A DNA stretch of 64,000 nt, taken from NCBI GenBank assembly GCA_963707125.1, contig CAVPOU010000030.1:1-64000 (forward strand). Direction: 5' to 3'. This document shows positions 52,995 to 61,155 of the stretch, piece after piece. Both the position numbers and the translations under genes were made by a program. Source of the DNA: CAVPDE01 sp963707125. Lineage in GTDB: Bacteria; Desulfobacterota; DSM-4660; Desulfatiglandales; HGW-15. Every line of letters starts with the position of its first letter. Within the stretch, counting starts at the first letter, position 1. The notes under the pieces are model-generated. The model searched no databases. It was not told the origin of the DNA and saw only the letters and a list, made by a program, of their open reading frames with translations.

Positions 52995-55979
52995 TCACGG
53001 CATTGGGCTCGGCAACAGGCGGCCCGGCTCGATGGGCAGGCCATCCCTTCCGCTGACAATGAAACTGCTGTACTTCCCTCCCCGAATCCTCGCCATGCAG
53101 GGTTCCCGGAGAAGCTCGAAGGCGCTGATGAAATCTTCCCCAAGGGGCACAAGAGTGCCGCTGATTTCCGTAAGGGGAGCACGGATGTCCACGTTTCCGT
53201 CAATGCCCAGAGCGGAAGAAGCATCCACGAGGCTGTAAGGGTCAGACAGATACACGCCGGCCACGATCCGGATGTTGCCTCCCCGGCCCTCGAAAGCGTT
53301 CGCTATGATTTTACTGTGGTCAAGAATCACAAACTGCGGGTCGATCGAAATATTGCCTCCCACTGTGCTGGCCCCGCCGCCAACACTCGCCGTGATTTCG
53401 CTTTCTTTCAGGTAAACCATGTAGGGTGCTGTGATCTCGATATTTCCGCCGTCTGCGTTTTTCGAAGAGGTGCTGACTTTGCTGTTCCTGCTGATAAAAC
53501 TCCCGGTCGCGGCAATGTCAATGTTCCCTGCATCGCCTGTTCCTTTGCTGCTTGCGGAGATCTGGGCTCCATCGGTGAGGCGGATGTCGGCTGCTCTGAG
53601 TTTGATGTCTCCTCCCTTTCCATCGCCTGAGGAGACCGAGTAGACTCCGCTGAATGCGCCTGTGAGTGAGATGTCCTTGTCCGCTTGAACCGTCACAGAC
53701 CCGCCGTCTCCTGCGCTGTCAAAGGCGCTGCTTGATATCCTGGAGCCGTCATTCACACTCAAGGTCCCGACCTTCATCTGGATGTTGCCGCCCTGTCCGC
53801 TCCCGATGGTGTCCGCGTAAAGGGCTGCTTGATTTTGCAGGGTGAGGGTTGATGAAGAGACCGCGATATCTCCTCCTCTGCCCGCGCCTGCAGTACTTGT
53901 GGAGATGTCACTAAAAAGGCCTGAGAGGGTAACCGCATCCGCGGCGCTTACATGGATATTTCCTCCATTACCTGAGCCGCCGACAGAACCGCTTGAGATC
54001 GTCGCTCCTCCTGATAGGGTCAATCGTTGAACCGTTAAGTCAATTTTTCCCGCCTGTCCGTCTCCAATCGTATCGGCGCCGATAGATGCCCCGTTGCTGA
54101 GGGCCACGTTCGGCGCTGACAAGAGAATGCTGCCCGCATCTCCTGCCGCTGCCGCATAAGTGAATATGCCGCTCGGATTACCCTGAGCGTCCTTGTCCGC
54201 AATCATCACAGAGTCGCTTGCCCTAACAGAGATGTCGCCCCCATTTCCGGTAGTGCCGAAAGCGTTGTTCAATATCCTTCCCCCTCCGGTGAGATTGAGT
54301 ATCCCTATTGTGATATCTATATCACCAGCCTGTCCGGTTCCTCCCAGCAGAGGCATAGAGCCAGCCGTCAACACGGTATCAGCACCTATTACCCCATCAT
54401 CGCCGATGTCGAGAACGGGAGTGATGATTTCGATTCGACCGGCATTACCAGCATCTATGGTGCGGCTCAACAAAGAACTTTGCAACCCGTTCGGCCCTTT
54501 GCCGCTAATGGAGAGACTCTCTGTGGCGGTGATTGAGAGGTCCCCACCATCACCTGTTCCGCCAGAGGCGCTGCTCGAAATCGATCCACCACTCAAGAGA
54601 CTCAGTTTCCCGGCGACGATGGAAATATCGCCGCCCCTTCCATCGCCGAAAGTGTCTCCATAGACCGCAGCTTCATCCTTGATGATCAGGACAGGAGCTG
54701 AAATATGAATAGAACCTGCGTCTCCAGAAGCCCAGCTCGCACTGGAAATAGAGCTGTAGAGGCTGCTCAAGAGCACGGAATCCGTCGCCTCGATTGTCAA
54801 CCGGCCTCCGTGGCTGGATCCCCGGTTATCCGAAGAGATGGAGCTTTCTCCTGAGATTTCAAGATTTGCTGTCGCGATGTTGATGTCTCCGCCTATACCC
54901 GTGCTCCCCCACCATGGTAGCGCTCCTATGAATGATCCGTTCAAGAGCGTGAGCTTTGGAGCATCTATTTCGATGTTCCCCCCGGTACCGGCCCCAAAAA
55001 CCGCAGCGGTCATCCAGCTTTGATTATCGAGAGTCACTTCTTCCGCAGCTATTCTAATGGCTGGATTTGATCCTGGAGAGTCGCCATAGTTGTCAGCAGA
55101 TAACAAGGACTTGTTATCAAGAACTAGGCGACCAGCGCGGATCAAAACGGTCCCTCCAGGGTATCCGCTGACGTCGATCACTGACTCTTGATCGATGCTG
55201 ATCGTTCCCTTCCTTTCCATATTTTGGATCAGAAGAGCCGGGGCCTGACCTGCGAGGCCAGGGATCACCTCGCCGGGTGATGCTGCGCTTGCGAGATTAA
55301 TACGGCCGCTGGGAGCGATGAGGTAGGAGTTGATGATATCCAGGTCGCCTCCCACGACGGACAAGGTTTCTCCAGCAGGCACCTCCAGGAAGCTTTGCCA
55401 GACACCGATGCCTTGAGGATTCGGACTCAAGAACCCGAAGGCCGCAGGCGATGCTGCAGAGAGAACCTGATCTGCCGGCCCTGGGGCCGAGTAAAATCTC
55501 GAGCCGTCCTCAAAGCGGAGATAGTCTGCTGTGCTTACGTGAAAGGAACCTTTAACGTCCAGGGAAGCATTCGGGCCGAAAACCACTCCCCAGGGATTTA
55601 GAAAATACAGATTTGCTCCCTGGATGGTGGAGCGAAGGGTGCCGTCAATCCACGAGGAGGTTCCGCCCGTTACACGGCTCACGACATTCCGAATATCGCC
55701 AGGGCCTGTAAAGGTAGCGCTTTGATTTGTAAGGACGTTGAATTTTTCAAAGCTGTGGAAAAGATTTTGACCGGCCCGCTTGCCCAGCGAGTCCGTGATC
55801 TGATAGGTGGTCGTCCCCACGCCAGGAACTGTTCCGGGGCCCACTGGACCTTTAGGCCCGCCGAGGCTGCCGTCTGTGACGACTTCAGCAAACGTGAAGC
55901 CATTAAGTGTCAGGCTGGCGAGCAAAAGGAAGATAAATAAGAGGAATGCAAGAAAGGGGGCTTTCCGACGGGTAGCCAT
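52995..55979 (-). CDS. Two-partner secretion adhesin (filamentous-haemagglutinin N-terminal domain)
   Basis: 994 residues from ATG 55979 (GAGGAGGAACG upstream). Signal peptide 1-32, then the TPS domain: VVTDGSLGGPKGPVGPGTVP, LGKRAGQNLFHSFEKFNVLT, NVVSRVTGGTSSWIDGTLRS, ANLYFLNPWGVVFGPNASLD-VKGSFHVSTADYLRF. From about 290 a right-handed beta-helix of repeated (D/N)GxGGxIxIxA-type turns (e.g. GRGGDISIVAGKLSLLSGG, GQGGNIQMKVGTLSVNDGSR) runs to about 900. The C-terminus LREPCMARIRGGKYSSFIVS matches the usual end of this TPS branch, with one Cys. Exported adhesin; first gene of the CHAT/CHASE2 operon. Confidence 0.9.
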   Translation of the reverse strand: MATRRKAPFLAFLLFIFLLLASLTLNGFTFAEVVTDGSLGGPKGPVGPGTVPGVGTTTYQITDSLGKRAGQNLFHSFEKFNVLTNQSATFTGPGDIRNVVSRVTGGTSSWIDGTLRSTIQGANLYFLNPWGVVFGPNASLDVKGSFHVSTADYLRFEDGSRFYSAPGPADQVLSAASPAAFGFLSPNPQGIGVWQSFLEVPAGETLSVVGGDLDIINSYLIAPSGRINLASAASPGEVIPGLAGQAPALLIQNMERKGTISIDQESVIDVSGYPGGTVLIRAGRLVLDNKSLLSADNYGDSPGSNPAIRIAAEEVTLDNQSWMTAAVFGAGTGGNIEIDAPKLTLLNGSFIGALPWWGSTGIGGDINIATANLEISGESSISSDNRGSSHGGRLTIEATDSVLLSSLYSSISSASWASGDAGSIHISAPVLIIKDEAAVYGDTFGDGRGGDISIVAGKLSLLSGGSISSSASGGTGDGGDLSITATESLSISGKGPNGLQSSLLSRTIDAGNAGRIEIITPVLDIGDDGVIGADTVLTAGSMPLLGGTGQAGDIDITIGILNLTGGGRILNNAFGTTGNGGDISVRASDSVMIADKDAQGNPSGIFTYAAAAGDAGSILLSAPNVALSNGASIGADTIGDGQAGKIDLTVQRLTLSGGATISSGSVGGSGNGGNIHVSAADAVTLSGLFSDISTSTAGAGRGGDIAVSSSTLTLQNQAALYADTIGSGQGGNIQMKVGTLSVNDGSRISSSAFDSAGDGGSVTVQADKDISLTGAFSGVYSVSSGDGKGGDIKLRAADIRLTDGAQISASSKGTGDAGNIDIAATGSFISRNSKVSTSSKNADGGNIEITAPYMVYLKESEITASVGGGASTVGGNISIDPQFVILDHSKIIANAFEGRGGNIRIVAGVYLSDPYSLVDASSALGIDGNVDIRAPLTEISGTLVPLGEDFISAFELLREPCMARIRGGKYSSFIVSGRDGLPIEPGRLLPSPMP

Positions 55980-56101
55980 ATCGTTCCTCCTCTCCTCTGA
56001 AGAGGGAACACGGAACAGGCTGGGTCTGGTCCGATGAAAGGGTTGGAAAATTACAGTTTGCAGTGATCCTAATTAACACCCTATCAGAACCGTCAAGTAT
56101 T
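55980..56101 (-). promoter_or_regulatory. 5' leader of the adhesin operon
   Basis: About 115-120 nt of untranslated leader lie between the predicted start of transcription and ATG 55979. A second TTGACG (about 56088-56093) with a poorer -10 lies within it. No riboswitch-like fold was recognised. Confidence 0.3.
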
Positions 56102-56131
56102 TCTATAGCTTTTCCCATAGGTTATTGTCAA
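56102..56131 (-). promoter_or_regulatory. Sigma-70-type promoter of the adhesin/CHAT operon
   Basis: On the minus strand: TTGACA (56131-56126), 18-bp spacer, TATAGA (56107-56102). It lies 123 bp upstream of the adhesin ATG and faces the five-gene operon. Confidence 0.55.
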
Positions 56132-56406
56132 GATTTTTGACCTTCTTCGAAAGAGAGATTAATTGTTTTTCCCTCAACAAAAGCTTGTCCAAAGGATCCG
56201 GTTTTTGCTTTTGAGTTGCGGCACCTTGCGGCTAAGTCATCGTTCCCCAGATTGTCAAAATCCACGACGTTTTTTGTCATCCCACGAGAAGAACTTGAAA
56301 TTATTTTCTGTGCCTGAGATTCAAGAATCGAAGTAACCTGTTGATACTCATGTCTAATTTTTTGTGGGACCGATTCTTGGAATGGATCTTGCTTAGACAG
56401 GGGCAT
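56128..56406 (-). CDS. Possible small hypothetical protein, 92 aa
   Basis: ATG 56406 (MPLSKQDPFQESVPQKIRHE), polar, helical, with no signal peptide and no recognised family. No good SD precedes it. It lies at the head of the adhesin operon on the same strand and overlaps the predicted promoter at its 3' end. Real status doubtful. Confidence 0.25.
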   Translation of the reverse strand: MPLSKQDPFQESVPQKIRHEYQQVTSILESQAQKIISSSSRGMTKNVVDFDNLGNDDLAARCRNSKAKTGSFGQAFVEGKTINLSFEEGQKS

Positions 56407-56457
56407 GATTTCGCTTTTTCACGCATCCAGCGTCAAACAACCAGTGGAGGTCACACC

Positions 56458-56631
56458 ATGAAGGTTATTCTCAGGATCTATGAGCACGTTGAAACGCTTG
56501 AAAGGGAGTTTTCGAACGCCGAGGAGGTGCGGCGCATGACCCGAGAACTTGCCGAAGCAAACCCCAATCTCTTTATCGAGCCTTGCCTCGAAGTGGAAGC
56601 AGGTCGCGTCATCGCTCTGTCCGAGGTCTGA
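56458..56631 (+). CDS. Small hypothetical protein, 57 aa
   Basis: ATG 56458 follows GTGGAGG at 8 nt. The product MKVILRIYEHVETLEREFSN ... IALSEV is acidic and soluble, ending just after a Cys-containing LFIEPCLEVEAGRV. Good SD and coding character support it; function unknown. It is 237 bp upstream of the kinase-like pair. Confidence 0.5.
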   Translation: MKVILRIYEHVETLEREFSNAEEVRRMTRELAEANPNLFIEPCLEVEAGRVIALSEV

Positions 56632-56868
56632 AAAATTCCGCACCGGGTCCGGGGAAAAGGAAGGATAGGGGACACCATCCTTTTCCCTGTTGACCCGCCC
56701 CTTCTCCAGCCTTTTCATCAAGCTCTCAACAGGGCTGAAATTTCTTGACTCAAATCCCTTTTTCCTGTTTCAATACCGAAAGTCTTTTCCTTCAGTCTAT
56801 CTGCCTTCAGTCTATCGACCTGAGTCGTTACGAGAAAAGAGCAACCTGATCTCAAAAGGAGGGGCATC

Positions 56869-57684
56869 ATGGCGATTATCAGCATTTCCCGGGGAACGTT
56901 CAGTGGCGGCAAAATCCTTGCGGAGCGGGTGGCGGACCGGCTTGGTTACCCTTGCCTGGGGAGGGAAGAGGTTCTTCTTGAGGCAGGGAAAGAGTATGGC
57001 ATCTCGGAAAGAGAACTCACGGAAGCCGTCAATCAACCTCCACCCTTCTGGCAACAGGTGCCGGGAAGGCGGGTCGCCTATCTCATGTGCCTGACCGCTG
57101 CTCTGCTCAAGCACGACCAGGGTGGAAATTTGGTTTATCACGGGCACGCAGGCCACTTCCTGCTGTCAGGCATCTCTCATGTCCTGCGGATACGGGTGAT
57201 TGCCGACCTGGAGTATCGGATCAAAGCGGCCATGGAGAGGATGAACTTAAAGCGTGACGAGGCCATTGTCTATATTGAAAGGGTGGACAGAGAACGGATC
57301 AAGTGGACCAGGTTTCTCTATGGCATCGAGTGGGGAGATCCTTCCCAGTATGATGTGGTTTTGAACTTGGAGCGGATGAGCATCGGTGGAGCGAGTCAGG
57401 CGATCGTGTCGATGGCTCAGTTGGACGACTTCAAGGTGACGCCTCAGTCACAGAAAGCCTTTGAAGATTTGAGAGTGACCAGCGGCGTCTGGGCCGCTCT
57501 TGTCAAGGATGAGCGGACAAGAGCCGCTTCTGTGCAAGTCGTTGCCAACAATGGCGTGGTTACCATCACAGGAAAAGCCGGCGCAGGGAAGGTGGTGGAT
57601 GCGATTCCTGCGGTCGCGGGCCAAGTCCCGGGAGTGAAAGAGGTTAGAAACGAAGTCGGCATCGGGTCTGACTGGTACTGGTGA
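56869..57684 (+). CDS. Cytidylate kinase-like protein with C-terminal BON-like domain
   Basis: 271 residues; SD AAAAGGAGG before ATG 56869. The N-terminal 190 residues match the cytidylate-kinase-like (AAK6-type) P-loop family: MAIISISRGTFSGGKILAER, RLGYPCLGREEVLLEAGKEY, NLVYHGHAGHFLLSGISHVL-RIRVIADL, YIERVDRERIKWTRFLYG. The P-loop reads GTFSGGKI, with the usual Ser/Thr after Lys replaced by Ile. Residues about 200-271 (VWAALVKDERTRAASVQVVA, GVVTITGKAGAG, VPGVKEVRNEV) form a BON-like domain. Followed 34 bp downstream by a paralogue. Phosphate acceptor unknown. Confidence 0.75.
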   Translation: MAIISISRGTFSGGKILAERVADRLGYPCLGREEVLLEAGKEYGISERELTEAVNQPPPFWQQVPGRRVAYLMCLTAALLKHDQGGNLVYHGHAGHFLLSGISHVLRIRVIADLEYRIKAAMERMNLKRDEAIVYIERVDRERIKWTRFLYGIEWGDPSQYDVVLNLERMSIGGASQAIVSMAQLDDFKVTPQSQKAFEDLRVTSGVWAALVKDERTRAASVQVVANNGVVTITGKAGAGKVVDAIPAVAGQVPGVKEVRNEVGIGSDWYW

Positions 57685-57718
57685 TCCTCGGGACTCTGAT
57701 GGAAGAAAGGAGAAAGAC

Positions 57719-58528
57719 ATGTCCATCATAACGATTTCAAGGGGTTCGTACAGCAGAGGGAAGGAAGTTTCGGAAAAACTCGCTCAACGGCTGGGTTACG
57801 AGTGCATTTCCCGTGACGTCCTGATCGAGGCGTCCGATGAGTTCAACATCCCGGAAATCAAGCTCGTCCGCGCCATCCATGATTCTCCGTCGGTTCTCGA
57901 CCGCTTTACTCACGGGAAAGAAAAATATGTCGCCTACATCCGCGCAGCCGTGTTGAAACGCGTTCAGAAAGACAACGTGGTTTACCACGGTTTGGCCGGA
58001 CACTTCTTCCTTCAGGAAATTCCTCATGTCATGAAGGCGCGGATCATTGCGGACTTCGAAGACCGGGTTAAAGAAGAGATGAAACGGGAAAACATTACCG
58101 CTGAAAAAGCCCGGTATATATTGAAAAAGGATGATGAGGAACGCCGCAAATGGGGCCTTTACCTCTATGGAGCAGATACTTCGGACAGCAGGCTCTACGA
58201 CATGGTCCTGCACATCAAGACCCTTAGGGTCGAGGATGCTGTGGACATCTTGTTCCAGGCTGTTAACAGGCCTTCCTTCCGGACAACGCCGGAATCCCGG
58301 AAGACCTTGGAAAATCTGAGCCTGGCTGCCCAGGTCCAGGCTGCACTGGTGATAGGATTTCCATCCGCCAGGGTCATCGCCAGAAGCGGGAAGGTTTTTG
58401 TGAGCGATGTGGAAGCTTCGCTTCTCATGGAAAGAGAGGTGATTGCCGAGGTGACAAAGCTGGCTCGAAAAGCGCCGGGCGTTGAAGAACTCACGGTCAG
58501 CACAATCCATTCGATCACGTCCGACTAA
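57719..58528 (+). CDS. Cytidylate kinase-like protein, paralogue with BON-like tail
   Basis: 269 residues, ATG 57719 after GAAAGGAG. The same plan as the preceding gene: MSIITISRGSYSRGKEVSEK (P-loop GSYSRGKE, again lacking Ser/Thr), LGYECISRDVLIEASDEF, NVVYHGLAGHFFLQEIPHV, RIIADFEDRVKEEM, KKDDEERRKWGLYLYG, then a BON-like C-terminus (AALVIGFPSARVIARSGKVF, APGVEELTVSTI). Tandem duplication with strong divergence. The pair probably acts as a heteromer or on related substrates. A strong hairpin ends the unit. Confidence 0.75.
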   Translation: MSIITISRGSYSRGKEVSEKLAQRLGYECISRDVLIEASDEFNIPEIKLVRAIHDSPSVLDRFTHGKEKYVAYIRAAVLKRVQKDNVVYHGLAGHFFLQEIPHVMKARIIADFEDRVKEEMKRENITAEKARYILKKDDEERRKWGLYLYGADTSDSRLYDMVLHIKTLRVEDAVDILFQAVNRPSFRTTPESRKTLENLSLAAQVQAALVIGFPSARVIARSGKVFVSDVEASLLMEREVIAEVTKLARKAPGVEELTVSTIHSITSD

Positions 58529-58538
58529 TCACTCTGTG

Positions 58539-58574
58539 TCTTTTCCCTCTCCCCGAGCGGGGAGAGGGAAAAGA
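58539..58574. terminator. Strong 16-bp hairpin, probable terminator
   Basis: TCTTTTCCCTCTCCCC and GGGGAGAGGGAAAAGA are perfectly complementary around GAGC, directly after the kinase-like pair. It has A/T-rich ends on both sides, so it could serve both strands, and it lies between the two plus-strand units. Confidence 0.65.
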
Positions 58575-58591
58575 CAACATCATCCTGCCAG

Positions 58592-59821
58592 ATGGATAAA
58601 CAGAATAACACGATAGCTATTGAAGACGCGCACTTTGCGCCGTTCTTTAACAAGACGCCCGTTTCCATAGAGCGAGGAGAGGGAATCTATGTTTGGGATG
58701 AAGACGGCAACAAGTACGTGGATTTTACCGCGGGGTGGGGAGTGACCTGTTTAGGGCACGCGCATCCGGTGATCGTCGAAGCCCTTGCTGCGCAGAGCCG
58801 AAAGATCATGCAAAACCCCAACTCCGGGATCACTTATTCCCCTGCCAGGGCAAAGCTTATCTCTCTCCTCATGGAGATCTTACCGGAAGGCCTCACGCGC
58901 GTCTTTTTCTCCAACAGTGGCGCTGAGGCGAATGATGCTTCCATCAAGCTTGCCCGTAAAGCGACAGGGAGGCTGGACGTGATTTCGACAGACTTGAGTT
59001 TCCATGGCCGAACTATCAGCACGGCATCGGCCACCGGGCAGGTGAAACATCGGGACAAATTTAAACCCCTCATGCCCAACTTCAGGTTTGTCCCCTTCAA
59101 TGACCTGAAGGCTATGGTAGGGGTACTGGACGGCGACGTGGCCGCGGTCATCCTTGAGCCGATTCAGGGAGAGGGTGGGGTCAATCTCCCGGCAGAAGGA
59201 TATCTGGAGACTGTCTCCGCTCTCTGCAGAAAGAACGGCTCTTACCTGATCATCGATGAAGTGCAGACAGGCTTCTGCAGGACCGGACCCATGTTTGCCA
59301 TTGATGGCCTAAACGTGAATCCTGATTTCCTCACCCTGGCCAAAGGGATTGCGGGCGGATTTCCGTTCGGCGCATTTGCCATGACAGAGGAAGTGTCTCT
59401 GAAGCTTCAGAAGGGAGATCACGGCGGAACCTATTGCGGGAATCCCCTGGGATGCGCAGTTGCCTATGCGGTCATCAAGCATCTCCTTGAGACGGATGTG
59501 AGGAGCAACGTGGAATCTGTAGGTTCCTTTATTTATGAAAACCTGAAAACCCTGCAGCAGGCCCACCCTGCGATCATCAGGACTGTCAGGGGCAAAGGGT
59601 TGCTCCTGGCCATGGAAATGGCCGACCCGCAGGTCGCCGCTGAGATCCTCGGTAAAAGCCTGGGTCTTGGTCTTTTCGTCAATCTCACCCAGGGGAATGT
59701 AATCAGGGTATTTCCTGCTCTGAACATCAGGAAGGAGGAAGCAAAAGAGGGACTTGAACTGCTGGTAAAAGCAATTAGTTTAGTCGCAGATCAACATGGA
59801 GATGCTTCCCAGAGGAAGTGA
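58592..59821 (+). CDS. Class III PLP aminotransferase (acetylornithine/GABA aminotransferase-like)
   Basis: 409 residues from ATG 58592. Typical class-III blocks: DEDGNKYVDFTAGWGVTCLG, VFFSNSGAEANDASIKLARK, SFHGRTISTASATG, VILEPIQGEGGVNLP, LIIDEVQTGFCRTG and TLAKGIAGGFPFGAF with the PLP Lys251. The overall length and the GGTYCGNPLGCAVA block fit ArgD/acetylornithine or succinylornithine aminotransferases. No arg genes are adjacent, so the physiological substrate is not certain. Spaced 18 bp after the hairpin. Confidence 0.88.
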   Translation: MDKQNNTIAIEDAHFAPFFNKTPVSIERGEGIYVWDEDGNKYVDFTAGWGVTCLGHAHPVIVEALAAQSRKIMQNPNSGITYSPARAKLISLLMEILPEGLTRVFFSNSGAEANDASIKLARKATGRLDVISTDLSFHGRTISTASATGQVKHRDKFKPLMPNFRFVPFNDLKAMVGVLDGDVAAVILEPIQGEGGVNLPAEGYLETVSALCRKNGSYLIIDEVQTGFCRTGPMFAIDGLNVNPDFLTLAKGIAGGFPFGAFAMTEEVSLKLQKGDHGGTYCGNPLGCAVAYAVIKHLLETDVRSNVESVGSFIYENLKTLQQAHPAIIRTVRGKGLLLAMEMADPQVAAEILGKSLGLGLFVNLTQGNVIRVFPALNIRKEEAKEGLELLVKAISLVADQHGDASQRK

Positions 59822-59858
59822 ATCCTGTGATGTGATGAAGTGAAGGAGGTGATTCAGT

Positions 59859-60038
59859 ATGAGCTCAATAAAGACTTTGATGTTGTTGCTCCTTCTAGCA
59901 TTGAGCCTAAACGCAGCCGCTTGCGAAACCACTGCTAGGTCGCAGTCGAAATCTGGAGCCCAGGGGTATGGTGTCCAAGGCGCTATAGACCGGTCAAGCA
60001 ATTCCGGCATCCCGTGGGATGCGTATGGGGGTCCGTAA
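59859..60038 (+). CDS. Small putative lipoprotein, 59 aa
   Basis: ATG 59859 has an excellent SD (AAGGAGGTGA). The signal-like segment TLMLLLLLALSLNAAAC ends at a Cys in an Ala-rich lipobox-like context, then a Gly/Ser-rich tail (ARSQSKSGAQGYGVQGAIDR ... WDAYGGP). Probably exported and anchored through Cys. It follows the aminotransferase by 37 bp. Function unknown. Confidence 0.6.
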   Translation: MSSIKTLMLLLLLALSLNAAACETTARSQSKSGAQGYGVQGAIDRSSNSGIPWDAYGGP

Positions 60039-60088
60039 TTTTGGTCAACCAGGCGGAAGAGCCCTGGTTGCGATTTCCTTGAAGTGGA

Positions 60089-60952
60089 TCAGGGTTTTTC
60101 CGCAGGGATTTTAGTTTTGACCGGGGGTTGGGTCGTCGTCGGCTTCTTGATGTCTCTCTTCTCGATGGGCTCGATCTTCTTGCCTCTCTCATTCTTGATC
60201 GCCTTCCATTTCTTGAGAGTCTCCTGGTGAACCGCTTTTCTCCTTTCCATGGTTTTCGGTAGGTCCCGGCGTCTGTCGATTCCCTTGTTTCTTAGAAGCT
60301 CGAACTTTGGGGCAAAAGCGAGCATCCTCTCTCTTAAATGAACGGGAGGGGCGGGAGGCTTGTTCTTGAACACAGAGGTCTGATATCCCTTTCCCATCAC
60401 GATCTCAGATTCTTTCATGGGTCTTTTCTGTCGATCCAGCCCGGCAACAAAGACTTCTCCATCGAAGACGCCCACATCGGATTCCCTCGTATCCATAACC
60501 TCTATGGCAAAATCCGTTCCTCGAACTCCTACGACGACCGTGGGCGTCTGAACTTCGAATTTGGACCGGGCGTGGGCGAATCGGGTAATGTTGGACAGCA
60601 TCCGGCCGAACCAGAGGTAAACCGAAGCGGTGATGCTCTTGGTCTGAAAATCTGCGGACAATTCGCTGAGCGTGATCTCGGAGTTCTCCTCCAGCCTGAT
60701 CTGTGAGCCGTCATCGACCAGGATCTCCGCGAAAGCTTTGGCTCCTGTCTTGATGTGATCCCCCTGCTCCAGGGGTATATCCTTCTCGACCGGAAGCCAG
60801 AGGTTTTCACCTCCTTTTTGGATGAGAACCTCTCCCTCAAAATCGATCAACGTGGCGGAGAAGGGGGTCGATGGTTGAGCGCAGTGAGAAGACTGAGGAA
60901 AAGGGACAAGAAAAAGGGGGAAAAAGACGAGGAAGAAGACTTTCTTGAACAT
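60089..60952 (-). CDS. FecR-domain exported protein
   Basis: 287 residues from ATG 60952 (AAAAGGAGG upstream, about 11 nt). Signal peptide 1-27 (VFFLVFFPLFLVPFPQSSHC), then FecR: LIDFEGEVLIQKGGENLWLP, LEQGDHIKTGAKAFAEILVD-DGSQIRL, and TPTVVVGVRGTDFAIEV. The C-terminal part is basic and helical (RKAVHQETLKKWKAIKNER, KPTTTQPPVKTKIP). It is a periplasmic or surface beta-domain. FecR proteins with DUF928, CHAT and CHASE2 proteins occur together in many genomes (family knowledge); here it sits 5 kb from that operon, on the same strand. Confidence 0.85.
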   Translation of the reverse strand: MFKKVFFLVFFPLFLVPFPQSSHCAQPSTPFSATLIDFEGEVLIQKGGENLWLPVEKDIPLEQGDHIKTGAKAFAEILVDDGSQIRLEENSEITLSELSADFQTKSITASVYLWFGRMLSNITRFAHARSKFEVQTPTVVVGVRGTDFAIEVMDTRESDVGVFDGEVFVAGLDRQKRPMKESEIVMGKGYQTSVFKNKPPAPPVHLRERMLAFAPKFELLRNKGIDRRRDLPKTMERRKAVHQETLKKWKAIKNERGKKIEPIEKRDIKKPTTTQPPVKTKIPAEKP

Positions 60953-61155
60953 GGCCGGCTTGCGTCCTCCTTTTCTTGGGATGACCAGATCGCAGATTTC
61001 GGCGAAGTCAACGTCTAGCGAATTAGCATAGTGCATCTCGTTTTCCGCTTCAAGGCTTAAATGGGTTTGCAACACCCTTGAATTGACGAACACATCGGGC
61101 TGCTTTATACTGCAAAGGAAAAATTAAAACCGAAGAGAGGCAATCGTAGAAGGAG

